Counted from the first letter of the stretch, positions 44,049-52,474 are shown. The stretch: 64,000 nucleotides of DNA from JAHEKB01 sp049115575 (GCA_049115575.1 JAGDZU010000001.1:434001-498000); one strand, 5' to 3'. Notes: generated from the letters alone by a model not told the origin. Numbers and translations are program-made.

Positions 44049-45497
44049 GTGAAGTATAAAGCAATCATACATGTCTTAGCCACTTTGATGTTACTCAATG
44101 GTGTTTTCATGTCTTTTTGCCTGCCACTGAGTTGGATCAGCGATCAGGGAGATTTCTATGCTCTACTTTCTTCTGCTGTATTATCTGCAAATTTTGGTCT
44201 GATTATTTGGTATCTCACACGAAAATCAGCAAAAGAAGTTGGTAGAAGAGAAGGATATCTCATTGTCACCCTCGGATGGATTATTTTGGCCATAACGGGT
44301 AGTTTACCTTTTATTATTAGTGGAGTAATTCCAAGTATACCGTCAGCTATTTTTGAGACTATATCTGGCTATACCACAACAGGGGCTTCTATACTCAACG
44401 ATATAGAATCCGTTCCAGCAGGAATTCTATTGTGGAGAAGCATGACGCAATGGATAGGGGGTATGGGTATTATTGTTTTAACAGTTGCCATCTTGCCTAT
44501 GTTTGGAGTAGGAGGAATGCAAATGTTCATGGCCGAAGCACCTGGGCCATCAAGTGACAAATTACATCCTAAAATTACAGATACGGCCAAAAGGCTTTGG
44601 GCCATATATGTGTTGCTCACCGGTTTAGAGGTAATTTGTTTAAAAGGAGCAGGTATGGGTTGGGTTGATGCTGTGAATCATTCCTTCACAACCATGTCTA
44701 CCGGAGGCTTTTCAACTAAGAACCTAAGTATTGCTGCTTTTGAATCCCCAGCGATTGAATACATCATTAGCATCTTTATGATATTTGGTGGAATCAATTT
44801 CAGTATCATCTATTTCCTTATGAAAGGGGTATTCTCTAAGGTTTTAGCCAATGAAGAGTTTAGAGTGTATGTTTTCATGATTATGACTTTCACTTTGGGT
44901 ATTGCTGTAATTCTATTTAGCACCGAGGGTTTTGGCGTAGAGGAGAGTTTTAGAAAGAGTTTATTCCAAGTGGTATCTATAATAACCACAACTGGTTTTG
45001 CCACTGCTAACTACGGAGGGTGGGCTACCATAGCACTCATGCTAATAGTCTTACTCATGTTCACAGGTGGTTCTGCAGGATCTACAGCGGGAGGAGTGAA
45101 GATAGTACGGCATATAATTATCCTCAAGAACGGTTATGCCGAATTCAAAAGACTACTTCACCCAAGAGGGATCATTCCTGTGAGGTACAATAATCATTCT
45201 GTTGGTCAGAATATTGTTTACAACATATTGGCCTTCTTCTTTATCTATCTGTTCACTTTTGTGATAGCTAGTGTTATTATTAGCAGTTTTGGATACGATA
45301 TAGTAACCAGTGCTGGGGCTGCAATAGCTTGTTTGGGGAATATAGGCCCTGGAATAGGAGGGGTGGATCCAAGTCACAACTTTGCTTTTTTCTCAGAAGT
45401 GGAGCAAATGTTCCTCGGGTTTCTAATGCTCTTGGGTAGACTGGAACTGTTTACGGTACTTATGCTCTTTGTTCCTGCTTTCTGGAAGAAGATGTAA
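44049..45497 (+). CDS. trkH: Trk potassium transporter membrane subunit TrkH
   Basis: 482 residues, about ten membrane spans with four pore-loop repeats, each with its selectivity-filter region: ISGYTTTGASIL, HSFTTMSTGGFSTKN, SIITTTGFATANYGG and ACLGNIGPGIG. A GSAGSTAGGVKIVR loop is the typical TrkH/KtrB gating-loop signature. Imports K+ with TrkA. Starts with GTG directly after the trkA TAA stop, so translation is probably coupled. Convergent with cvfB, no gap. Confidence 0.95.
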   Translation: MKYKAIIHVLATLMLLNGVFMSFCLPLSWISDQGDFYALLSSAVLSANFGLIIWYLTRKSAKEVGRREGYLIVTLGWIILAITGSLPFIISGVIPSIPSAIFETISGYTTTGASILNDIESVPAGILLWRSMTQWIGGMGIIVLTVAILPMFGVGGMQMFMAEAPGPSSDKLHPKITDTAKRLWAIYVLLTGLEVICLKGAGMGWVDAVNHSFTTMSTGGFSTKNLSIAAFESPAIEYIISIFMIFGGINFSIIYFLMKGVFSKVLANEEFRVYVFMIMTFTLGIAVILFSTEGFGVEESFRKSLFQVVSIITTTGFATANYGGWATIALMLIVLLMFTGGSAGSTAGGVKIVRHIIILKNGYAEFKRLLHPRGIIPVRYNNHSVGQNIVYNILAFFFIYLFTFVIASVIISSFGYDIVTSAGAAIACLGNIGPGIGGVDPSHNFAFFSEVEQMFLGFLMLLGRLELFTVLMLFVPAFWKKM

Positions 45498-46283
45498 TCA
45501 GCTGATTTTTAGACCTTTGTCTTCTATTGTAATGAGCTTTGATTTATACAACTGACCTGCTGCTTTTTTAAAGGCTTTTTTGCTAATACCCAGTTTGGCT
45601 TTTATTAAATCAGGGTCGCTTTTGTCGTGCAAATCAAGAAAGCCTCCTTCATCCTTAATGTGCTTTAGTAAATCCTGGGCCGCTCTATCTATTTGAACAT
45701 AACCTAATGGTTGTAATTGTAAGTCTAGCTTTCCATCAGGGCGTACGTATTTGATATACGCTTTATCACTTTGCCCAAGTTCTACCTCTTTAAATAGTTC
45801 ATTTTTAAAGAGCATACCTGAAAACTGATTGTTAACTATGCATTTATAGCCCATAGGACTTTCTTCAGCTATTAGGATTTCAACTTCATCTTTTCTTTCC
45901 AGAAGTTCATCTGCCTTTTGAAGGTACTTATTGAACTTCTGAGTTGCCATTAAGCGTTCACTCTTAGGATCTATTAGAATGTATACCACAACATGGTCAC
46001 CTTCTTCAAGTTGGCCTCTTTGTTCTGCAAAAGGTAAGAGTACATCTTTATGGATTCCAATATCCAAGAAAGCTCCGGTATTGTTTACTTGCTTAATTTC
46101 AAGTGAACAGAAATCACCAATTTGAGCATAAGGTTCTAGGGTAGTGGCAATAGGTCTACCATCATTGTCTTTATAAACGAACACTCTAATCCAGTCGTCA
46201 ATCTGAGTACTTGGAAGCAGATATTTGATGGGGAGTAAAACGTCATTTTCTTCCAAATCAACCAAATAAGCACCTTGCTGCAC
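45498..46283 (-). CDS. cvfB: S1-domain RNA-binding protein, CvfB family
   Basis: 261 residues from the GTG at 46283. Consecutive S1-like domains (LEPYAQIGDFCSLEIKQVNNTGAFLDIGIHKDVLLPFAEQRG is the clearest) and a C-terminal winged-helix (IKDEGGFLDLHDKSDPDLIKAKLGISKKAFKKAAGQLYKSKLITIEDKGLKIS). CvfB is an RNA-binding regulator; relatives affect virulence-gene expression. The first S1 strand expected in the family (IEIGKYNSLKVDRIV) is encoded upstream of the GTG, 46284-46325, with no ATG/GTG/TTG before a TAG; the real start may be the ATC at 46325. Confidence 0.88.
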   Translation of the reverse strand: MQQGAYLVDLEENDVLLPIKYLLPSTQIDDWIRVFVYKDNDGRPIATTLEPYAQIGDFCSLEIKQVNNTGAFLDIGIHKDVLLPFAEQRGQLEEGDHVVVYILIDPKSERLMATQKFNKYLQKADELLERKDEVEILIAEESPMGYKCIVNNQFSGMLFKNELFKEVELGQSDKAYIKYVRPDGKLDLQLQPLGYVQIDRAAQDLLKHIKDEGGFLDLHDKSDPDLIKAKLGISKKAFKKAAGQLYKSKLITIEDKGLKIS

Positions 46284-46332
46284 TATACGGTCTACTTTTA
46301 AGCTATTGTATTTTCCTATTTCGATAAGGCTG

Positions 46333-46340
46333 CAAATCTA
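46333..46340 (-). promoter_or_regulatory. -7 box TAGATTTG for cvfB
   Basis: TAnnTTTG on the minus strand, 7 nt before the ATC at 46325. It leaves no room for an upstream ATG and supports a leaderless start near the ATC. Confidence 0.5.
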
Positions 46341-46385
46341 TACCTAATAAACAATTGCAGCTAAAGCTTTGTTATATTCCAACCC

Positions 46386-47252
46386 ATGTATAGAAGTATT
46401 AAAAATCATATTCCCGCATTTAAAGTCAATATGGGCGGTATGCTAATAGATCAAGCTCTACCTTCAGCCAGCCTGGATCAAATCGATCCCTTTTTATTAC
46501 TTCATCACGCCAAAAACTATATGGAACCTGGCGGACATCCCAGAGATCATGGGGTAGGGCCACACCCGCATAGAGGCTTTAGCCCAGTAACTTTTGTATT
46601 GCAAGGAGAGGTGCGCCATCAAGACAGCCGTGGTAATATTTCAGAGGTGGGTGCAGGAGGAGTGCAATGGATGCACAGTGGAATGGGAATTATTCATAGC
46701 GAAAGACCGAGTGAAAAATTTTTAGAACAAGGTGGATATTTTGAGATTGTTCAACTATGGATTAATTCCCCTCAAGCTCATAAAATGGATCAGCCAGTAT
46801 ATCAGGCTTTGCAATCAGAAGATATTCCTGTTCATAATACAGAATCTGGTAGTGTAGTAAAAGTGGTTGCCGGCAAGTACAGTGGTGTAAAATCATCAAT
46901 GAAAACTTTAACACCAATGGATGTTTTGGATATTAATCTCAAAATGAAAGACTCTATTGAAGTCAATGCAGATGCTAACTACAATAGCTTTGTTTACATT
47001 ATAGAAGGTGGGGTTAGAATCAATGATTCCAAAACCTATTTCACAAAGGATTTGGTTTCATTCAATCATGATTCAGATCTTATTAAATTAGAAGCTACAG
47101 CTGATGCGAGAATATTATATCTAGCAGGAGAAGCTTTAAATGAACCCAAAGCGAGCCATGGCCCCTTTGTTATGAATAACCAAACTGAAATCATGGAAGC
47201 TCTCAGGGATTATCAAATAGGCAAGATGGGAATGCTTGTCGAAGAATTTTAA
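46386..47252 (+). CDS. Pirin family protein
   Basis: 288 residues, bicupin. Metal-ligand segments of the first cupin: DHGVGPHPHRGFSPVTFVLQGEVRHQDS and GGVQWMHSGMGIIHSE. The second cupin (NADANYNSFVYIIEGGVRIND) lacks an obvious metal set. Pirins are iron proteins; some bacterial ones have quercetinase activity, others regulate metabolism. The C-terminus carries GEALNEPKASHGPFVMNNQTEIMEALRDYQ, strongly conserved in pirins. Starts with MYRSIKNHIPAFKVNMG. Confidence 0.93.
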   Translation: MYRSIKNHIPAFKVNMGGMLIDQALPSASLDQIDPFLLLHHAKNYMEPGGHPRDHGVGPHPHRGFSPVTFVLQGEVRHQDSRGNISEVGAGGVQWMHSGMGIIHSERPSEKFLEQGGYFEIVQLWINSPQAHKMDQPVYQALQSEDIPVHNTESGSVVKVVAGKYSGVKSSMKTLTPMDVLDINLKMKDSIEVNADANYNSFVYIIEGGVRINDSKTYFTKDLVSFNHDSDLIKLEATADARILYLAGEALNEPKASHGPFVMNNQTEIMEALRDYQIGKMGMLVEEF

Positions 47253-47271
47253 TTCATACGTTTATAAGAAT

Positions 47272-47748
47272 ATGAAGTGGATTTTCTATCTCCTTACGGT
47301 ACTGTTTGTTTCCGCGTGTAGCCAGGTTGGTAAACAACTACCTGAGTTCAATTACACAAGTATAGATGGTGAATTAATTAGCAGTTCAGGAATTGAGAAT
47401 AGGCCCATTGTGATTAATGTTTGGGCAACTTGGTGTGGGAGCTGCTTGCAAGAGATACCCGCGCTTAATCGTTTAAAGGACAAGTATAAAGATTCAGACG
47501 TGGTCTTTTTAGCTTTTAGTGATGAACCCAAATCAACCATAGAATATGTGCTTGATAGGTATGAGTTCAATTATACTCAAGTACCAAATGCCGGCACATT
47601 CATTAGAAAGATTAAAACCAGATTTGTAAAGACTTATCCCCAAAACATTGTTGTTAATAGAAAGGGAGAAATAGTCTTTGAGATTACTGAAGGCAATACA
47701 GACATTTACAAGGATTTAGATAGAGAACTCAGTAAGTTGCAAAATTGA
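47272..47748 (+). CDS. TlpA-like thiol-disulfide oxidoreductase lipoprotein
   Basis: 158 residues from the ATG at 47272 (MKWIFYLLTVLFVSACS), a lipoprotein signal with Cys17. The mature part is a redoxin/TlpA fold with the active site WATWCGSCLQEIPALNRL (CxxC) and cis-Pro region KTYPQNIVVNRKG. Periplasmic, tethered to a membrane, likely reducing cytochrome maturation or other disulfides. The frame is open 36 bp upstream, overlapping pirin; rejected in favour of the lipoprotein start. The next gene begins 1 bp after its stop. Confidence 0.9.
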   Translation: MKWIFYLLTVLFVSACSQVGKQLPEFNYTSIDGELISSSGIENRPIVINVWATWCGSCLQEIPALNRLKDKYKDSDVVFLAFSDEPKSTIEYVLDRYEFNYTQVPNAGTFIRKIKTRFVKTYPQNIVVNRKGEIVFEITEGNTDIYKDLDRELSKLQN

Positions 47749-47749
47749 T

Positions 47750-48946
47750 ATGACCTTCAGAAACATTTTCAAACATCATCCCATTGAGCACCGATACAAT
47801 ATATCGGATTCAATTGCCTTGGTGAATGCCGATGATTGGAATGTTTTGGTTCAAGATGAGAACATTTATTTGAGTCATGCTTATTTAAGAAGCTTGGAAA
47901 ACAGTGTAGAGGGCTTAGAGTATCGCTACGCCTTAATTTATAATCAGGAGTTGAAACCTGTAATGGCTGCTTATTTTCAAGTAGTTGATGTAGATAATCT
48001 AGATGAGTACTACAAGAAGTTCCTTTTGCAGTACGCAAATGAATCAGTCTTAGATAAAATTTTACCGTCTGTAGGTCTACAATTAATTATTTGCGGCAAT
48101 TTGTTCATATGCGGGGAGAATGGTTACAGCTTTGATGAGAGCATAGATCTGGAAAAAGCCAATGATCTTTTGGCAAAAGCATTTGATAGGGTATCAAAGG
48201 CCATTACAAGCAAAGGAAAAACCAGCCTTATGTTGATTAAGGAATTGTATCCGGAGAATGATCCAAGTATGAATGCCTTTTCCGAAGATAAATTTCATCC
48301 ATTCCATATTGATTGTAATATGGTTTTGAATCTCCAAGAGGATTGGAATAGCATGGAAGATTACTATGGTTCTATGACTTCAAAGTTTAGAACCAAGGCA
48401 AATAAGATTATGCGTTCTTCAGCTGATTTAAGAATTCGTGAATTCAATGCTTCCGATATACGAGCTCATGCCGCTATTGTGGACCAACTGCACCAAAATG
48501 TAGTAGATAAAGCGGATTTCAGTTTAGGGGAGCTAAATTCCTTGTCCTTTGCAGCACTTAAAGAAAACCTATTAGATGCCTTTAGTTTTATGGCCTATTT
48601 CTATAAAGATGAACTCATAGGATTTTCAGTGGGCTTAATTGGTAAAGGAGTTTTAGATGCCGCTCATGTGGGAATCAATTATGAATTCAATACAACAAAG
48701 TCCTTGTATCAGCGTATGTTGCATGACTTCGTGAGATTGGCTATAGAAAGAAACATTACTCAAGTACGGTTTGGAAGAACTGCTGAACAGCTTAAATCAA
48801 CACTTGGAGCAATTCCAGTGAATATGAGATTATATATTAAACACAGAAATCATATGGTGAACCACCTTCTTGGAGGACTAATAGAAGGAATCAAACCCAG
48901 CAGATTTGAGTTGAGAAAGCCATTTAAAGAGTTTCAAGCTAATTAA
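47750..48946 (+). CDS. GNAT-fold (FemAB/Acetyltransf_6-like) protein
   Basis: 398 residues, cytoplasmic. The C-terminal half has the two-lobed acyltransferase pattern: SKFRTKANKIMRSSADLRIREF, ALKENLLDAFSFMAYFYKDELIGFSVGLIGKGVLDAAHVGINYEFN, and LYQRMLHDFVRLAIERNITQVRFGRTAEQLKSTLGAIPVNMRLYIKHRN. This fits the GNAT/FemAB-related Acetyltransf_6 group found widely in Bacteroidetes; the donor (aminoacyl-tRNA or acyl-CoA) and acceptor are unknown. Last base of its stop is the first base of the next ATG. Confidence 0.75.
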   Translation: MTFRNIFKHHPIEHRYNISDSIALVNADDWNVLVQDENIYLSHAYLRSLENSVEGLEYRYALIYNQELKPVMAAYFQVVDVDNLDEYYKKFLLQYANESVLDKILPSVGLQLIICGNLFICGENGYSFDESIDLEKANDLLAKAFDRVSKAITSKGKTSLMLIKELYPENDPSMNAFSEDKFHPFHIDCNMVLNLQEDWNSMEDYYGSMTSKFRTKANKIMRSSADLRIREFNASDIRAHAAIVDQLHQNVVDKADFSLGELNSLSFAALKENLLDAFSFMAYFYKDELIGFSVGLIGKGVLDAAHVGINYEFNTTKSLYQRMLHDFVRLAIERNITQVRFGRTAEQLKSTLGAIPVNMRLYIKHRNHMVNHLLGGLIEGIKPSRFELRKPFKEFQAN

Positions 48947-49977
48947 TGGATTCTTTAACACAGATTGTTCTAGGTGCAGCTGTTGGTGAGGTTGTACTCG
49001 GAAAGAAAGCTGGCAATAGAGCTCCATTATGGGGCGCCATAGCCGGTACTATCCCTGATCTAGATGTCTTTGTAAAATTCTTTGTAGATGATCTTAGAGC
49101 AAATGAGCTTCACCGTGGATTCTCTCATTCCATAGTGTTTTGCCTAATAGCGGCACCTTTCCTTGGATATTTAATTCATCTCATTTATAAAAAGAAAGCT
49201 TTAGCAAGTTGGAGAAATTGGACTATGCTTAGTTTCTGGGCTTTCTTTACTCATCCTTTATTAGATGCGCATACTACTTGGGGAACTCAACTTTTCTGGC
49301 CATTTGATTTAAGGATTGCATATAAAAACATTAGTGCGGTAGATCCTCTCTATACTTTGCCATTCCTCTTGCTATTGCTAATAGTGCTTTTCATGAGGAG
49401 AACAAGTCCATGGAGAAGAAAACTAACTTGGTTAGGAATAGCAATAAGTACAAGCTACTTGGTTTATACTATAGGATTGAAATTTCATGTGGATCGAGTT
49501 TTTAAATCTCAGCTAGCCTATAATGAAATCCCTTATACTAGGTATACTCATCAACCCACTATAATGAATTCGTTCTTATGGCAAGTGACCGCTGAAACAG
49601 ATTCAGCATACCATATAGGTGTGTATTCCATTTTAGATGAAAACCAGGATATTGAATTCTGGAGTTATCCAAAAAATCTAATTCTCAGAGATATTCTTAT
49701 AAATGACTATACGCCTTATGTTCAGAGATTGGCAAACTTGTCAGATGGATGGTTTTTACTGGAAAGTCAAGATGGTAAATATGTCTTCAGGGATTTGAGA
49801 TTTGGTCAGATCTCATTTGGAGCAAATAAAGAAGATGTTGTTTTTGCTTATAACATACTAGTTCAAAGCGAAGAATGGAGCGTAGAACAAATAGACCCAC
49901 CACGAGACAAAATGAGATCATCCATAGCCGCCTTGTTTCACAGGGTTAAAGGGAACAAAGAACCTTTGACTCCTTAA
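48946..49977 (+). CDS. Membrane-bound metal-dependent hydrolase (DUF457/YdjM-like)
   Basis: 343 residues. Starts MDSLTQIVLGAAVGEVVLGKKAGNRAPLWGAIAGTIPDLDV, the family signature, with the metal-ligand segments NELHRGFSHSIVF and FFTHPLLDAHTTWGTQLFWPF. Four or five membrane spans, then a ~150-residue periplasmic/soluble C-terminus. The family resembles phospholipase C-type membrane hydrolases; the physiological substrate is unknown. Start overlaps the previous stop by one base (TAATG). Confidence 0.9.
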   Translation: MDSLTQIVLGAAVGEVVLGKKAGNRAPLWGAIAGTIPDLDVFVKFFVDDLRANELHRGFSHSIVFCLIAAPFLGYLIHLIYKKKALASWRNWTMLSFWAFFTHPLLDAHTTWGTQLFWPFDLRIAYKNISAVDPLYTLPFLLLLLIVLFMRRTSPWRRKLTWLGIAISTSYLVYTIGLKFHVDRVFKSQLAYNEIPYTRYTHQPTIMNSFLWQVTAETDSAYHIGVYSILDENQDIEFWSYPKNLILRDILINDYTPYVQRLANLSDGWFLLESQDGKYVFRDLRFGQISFGANKEDVVFAYNILVQSEEWSVEQIDPPRDKMRSSIAALFHRVKGNKEPLTP

Positions 49978-49996
49978 GCCAAAGGCTCTTAATCTT

Positions 49997-50467
49997 TTAA
50001 GCCCAAGCGCACAATACACCACCCATTAATGCAAGGGTGAGTATCCAATAACCGCCATTTACGGCTATATATTTTGTGCCTTTGCGTTCAAATAAGGCAT
50101 TGGTTGCCAATATTGGTAAGGCTATTAGAATTCCATCAACAAAACCGTGAAATGCACCATGTCCAAATGTTCTGTGATCTTCTCCATAAGTGGCCATGAA
50201 GCTATCAAAAGCCTCCTGATTCTCCATTAGTAGCGAAAAAACATGAGTTTGATGCACGGTTAGAAAGAACATGCCAAAGGCAAGCATAATGGCAAAAACA
50301 AAGCTCAAGCCAAATATGAGGGGCATATTACCTCCTTCAACTTTTTCTTTAGTCATACCAGCTGCATCCATCCAGGCATTTCCTAAAACCTTTGGGCTGT
50401 ACCATATAAACCCTATGACCATAGGGACTAAAGCAGCAACTACAATAAATAATAAATTAGGTGTCAT
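49997..50467 (-). CDS. DUF1761 membrane protein
   Basis: 156 residues from the ATG at 50467 (MTPNLLFIVVAALVPMVIGFIWYSP). Four membrane spans; the N-terminal GFIWYSPKVLGNAWMDAAGMT and the later FGHGAFHGFVDGILIALPI are typical of DUF1761. No function known. The longer frame start (TTG at 50485) is the last codon of a TATATTTG promoter box and is rejected. Confidence 0.88.
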   Translation of the reverse strand: MTPNLLFIVVAALVPMVIGFIWYSPKVLGNAWMDAAGMTKEKVEGGNMPLIFGLSFVFAIMLAFGMFFLTVHQTHVFSLLMENQEAFDSFMATYGEDHRTFGHGAFHGFVDGILIALPILATNALFERKGTKYIAVNGGYWILTLALMGGVLCAWA

Positions 50468-50482
50468 AACATATATTTCTAT

Positions 50483-50490
50483 CAAATATA
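50483..50490 (-). promoter_or_regulatory. -7 box TATATTTG for the DUF1761 gene
   Basis: Perfect TAnnTTTG on the minus strand, 15 nt before the ATG at 50467. Confidence 0.5.
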
Positions 50491-50509
50491 GAAAAATTGA
50501 TAATTGCCC

Positions 50510-51073
50510 CTAAGCAAGGAACTCCAACCAAAGTAACCTCAATGCGAGAATTACTAGAAGCAGACCAATTGCCTTATAGATATAACCTAGTACTTTCTTG
50601 TGAAGCAAATGCCTGATCTTTTGTGCGAAATAGGCCTTGAGCAGGTCTGTGCTATAAATGCCTACAAGTATTCCAAGACTATATACCAAGAGCAGGGCAG
50701 GAGTGGGGTAAAGAGATTGTCCTATGCCTAGAAATCCAATCCATATAAAGAACACAGATGGATTGGCGAAATTGATTGTAAATCCTTGAAAGAATGCCGT
50801 GCGTATTGTTTTACTGGATACTATTGCCGTATTTTCTAAAGGATCTTTAATCTTTTTAAAGATAAATAGTCCGGCAAATAGCAATAGTACTATGGCCGCA
50901 AAAACATAAGCCAAGGGATGTTCAATAAGTGTATCCAGGTGCTTGCGGCTCAATAAATAGCAAATAAGGACTACGAAAATGTCGGAGACGAAAATTCCTG
51001 TGGCTGCGGCGTAGCCACTTTTTTTACCGAATTCAATTGAATTCCTAAGTAGAGTAAAAAACACCGGACCCAT
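50510..51073 (-). CDS. LysE-family amino-acid exporter
   Basis: 187 residues from the ATG at 51073, with five visible membrane spans; signature GPVFFTLLRNSIEFGKKSGYAAATGIFVSD then FSKGFTINFANPSVFFIWIGFLG (here FFQGFTINFANPSVFFIWI). LysE/RhtB exporters move amino acids out. The first span should begin earlier: the codons directly upstream read IAFVHGLGLGLSTAII in the same frame, with no ATG/GTG/TTG, so the true start may be the ATC at 51121. Confidence 0.85.
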   Translation of the reverse strand: MGPVFFTLLRNSIEFGKKSGYAAATGIFVSDIFVVLICYLLSRKHLDTLIEHPLAYVFAAIVLLLFAGLFIFKKIKDPLENTAIVSSKTIRTAFFQGFTINFANPSVFFIWIGFLGIGQSLYPTPALLLVYSLGILVGIYSTDLLKAYFAQKIRHLLHKKVLGYIYKAIGLLLVILALRLLWLEFLA

Positions 51074-51217
51074 AATAATGGCGGTACTTAAACCCAGTCC
51101 TAAACCATGTACAAAAGCGATGTCGCAAATTAAGTACTAGCGGGTGATAGAAGCCTATTTCTAATTTGAAATTATGTGAATTCATGTGGAAAACTTTCCC
51201 AATTTGAAAAATAGCTC

Positions 51218-51304
51218 TATTTTTGTTTTCCTTAGAAGCTTATTATTACCGAGAAGACAATAACGGTTAATTAGTAAAAAGCGGTTCAGAAATGGCCGCT
51301 TTTT
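51218..51304 (+). ncRNA. Candidate small RNA or attenuated leader
   Basis: A TATTTTTG box (51218-51225) is followed by a ~75-nt stretch ending in a strong hairpin, AAAAAGCGG / CCGCTTTTT (51276-51284 with 51296-51304). A first hairpin ATTACCG / CGGTTAAT (one bulge) lies before it. No ORF of note inside. It could be a free sRNA or a leader controlling the small ORF at 51381. Confidence 0.4.
51276..51304. terminator. Bidirectional hairpin terminator
   Basis: 9-bp stem with A-tract and T-tract flanks on opposite sides, so it can work on both strands; it would end the candidate sRNA on the plus strand. Confidence 0.7.
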
Positions 51305-51380
51305 CTTTTTCAACTAATTTGTAATCAATCTATTAGCTTCCATTCTCAGCATTTATTTTCTATGAATTAACTTCGAAGTA

Positions 51381-51611
51381 ATGAAGTTGATGTGTGAAAT
51401 ATGCTTAACCCTCAGAACAGAGGATCACATGAACAGATTTCATTCTGTGAACGTAAAAAAATTGCGCACAGAGCATACGGTCTTTTATACATGTAAAGAT
51501 GGCGAACATGATGGGGTAGCTTTGGATTGTACAACGCAAGCTCAGAACAAACTCCTAACTATTAGCAAAGACCTAACCCATTGGCATACAGATGAGGATG
51601 CCGCTCATTGA
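51381..51611 (+). CDS. Small Cys/His-rich hypothetical protein
   Basis: 76 residues, unrecognised. Rich in His and Cys (MKLMCEICLTLRTEDHMNRFHSV; later YTCKDGEHDGVALDC; HWHTDEDAAH), with a CxxC pair and two further Cys, so a small metal-binding domain is possible. It lies 77 bp after the terminator-like hairpin at 51276-51304 and converges with the hypothetical gene at 51605 (7-bp overlap). No homologue comes to mind; coding status is likely but not certain. Confidence 0.5.
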   Translation: MKLMCEICLTLRTEDHMNRFHSVNVKKLRTEHTVFYTCKDGEHDGVALDCTTQAQNKLLTISKDLTHWHTDEDAAH

Positions 51612-52174
51612 GTGGAATGAAGTCTTATAGCTTGTGCAGCACCGGCATTCAATTCAAAGTCCATTGAATTGATACAGGGCTTAATAGTGCCCATTTTCAA
51701 TAATATACGCTTATATACTTGCTCTAGTTTCTGGTAATAATCTCGCCACATCTCAGTACTGGCATTCAGTCCTTGCCATTTACACCATTGAAGATAGTCC
51801 TCCGAATCCTGGTATAAGGCCAACTCTATTAGAATTAACTCAAAGTGCAGAAGAGGGTTGTTAATTTTTAAATCGTCATACTCATCTTGGACGTAAATTA
51901 GGTATGCATCATTCTCTATATTGAATTCAAGCAAATGCATGGAATCATCGGTTGAATCCTTAGGAATAACTTCTATGGAATGTTTGTGGTATAATTCCTG
52001 GAGCTCAAGTATTTCTGGGTATTCGTCTATAGATATTTCAGATTCTCGCTTACTTACATATCGAGCTTGAATTTTGCGAAAAGCATAATAGATGATGTAG
52101 ATGCCAATAATAATGGAAGGAATAATCCAGTCTGGAATTCCAAAGTCAATATTGGGAGTGCCTAGAAAGAGCAA
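51605..52174 (-). CDS. Hypothetical membrane-anchored protein
   Basis: 189 residues, unrecognised. One N-terminal membrane span (WIIPSIIIGIYIIYYAFRKI) then a basic stop-transfer and an acidic, mostly helical cytoplasmic domain rich in Glu, Asp and Tyr. Possible start is TTG at 52174. It lies about 20 bp downstream of a minus-strand terminator that follows a promoter and a tiny leader ORF, so expression may be attenuated. Confidence 0.6.
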   Translation of the reverse strand: MLFLGTPNIDFGIPDWIIPSIIIGIYIIYYAFRKIQARYVSKRESEISIDEYPEILELQELYHKHSIEVIPKDSTDDSMHLLEFNIENDAYLIYVQDEYDDLKINNPLLHFELILIELALYQDSEDYLQWCKWQGLNASTEMWRDYYQKLEQVYKRILLKMGTIKPCINSMDFELNAGAAQAIRLHSTQ

Positions 52175-52195
52175 GATGTAAAGTTAGGTATTTAG

Positions 52196-52232
52196 TAAAA
52201 AAAGTAGGGCTCCGATAATAATCAAAGCCCTA
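52196..52232 (-). terminator. Rho-independent terminator upstream of the 52174 gene
   Basis: On the minus strand TAGGGCT...AGCCCTA (7 bp, 14-nt loop) followed by C and seven T. Confidence 0.8.
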
Positions 52233-52286
52233 ACCTAACCTTAAATGTCCGTGTCATTCCCACAACAAAGACAAGTTGCAAAGGTA
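52196..52286 (-). ncRNA. Candidate minus-strand small RNA or leader/attenuator
   Basis: Very good promoter: TACCTTTG (52286-52279) with TTG 16 bp upstream (52305-52303). It would give a ~75-nt transcript ending at the terminator 52232-52196. An 11-codon ORF (MTRTFKVRLGL, 52257-52222) ends inside the terminator stem, as in leader-peptide attenuators, but may be chance. Confidence 0.5.
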
Positions 52287-52474
52287 GCAATGTATGTAGT
52301 GTCAAATGCAACTTTGGTTACATGAATGGATTAGTGTGTTGATTTAGTCTATCGGTATGCTTCAAACTTTCAAATATTTTTACTTAACATCTAAGTTGTC
52401 GTTTTTCTCAAACAGAAATCTCTTTATCATAATATCTGCCGTTATCCGGCACTTCGTGTATATATCTACTTAAT

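Noticed and set aside
50486..50509. Additional gene between LysE and DUF1761
   Set aside because: Only a promoter box and a short gap; no ORF of useful length.
52222..52257. MTRTFKVRLGL as a real protein gene
   Set aside because: Eleven codons, no match to a known leader peptide; kept only as part of the RNA candidate.
52320..52470. Coding sequence in the left part of the large gap
   Set aside because: AT-rich with stops in all frames; only a small GCCG/CGGC hairpin near 52440, too weak to name.
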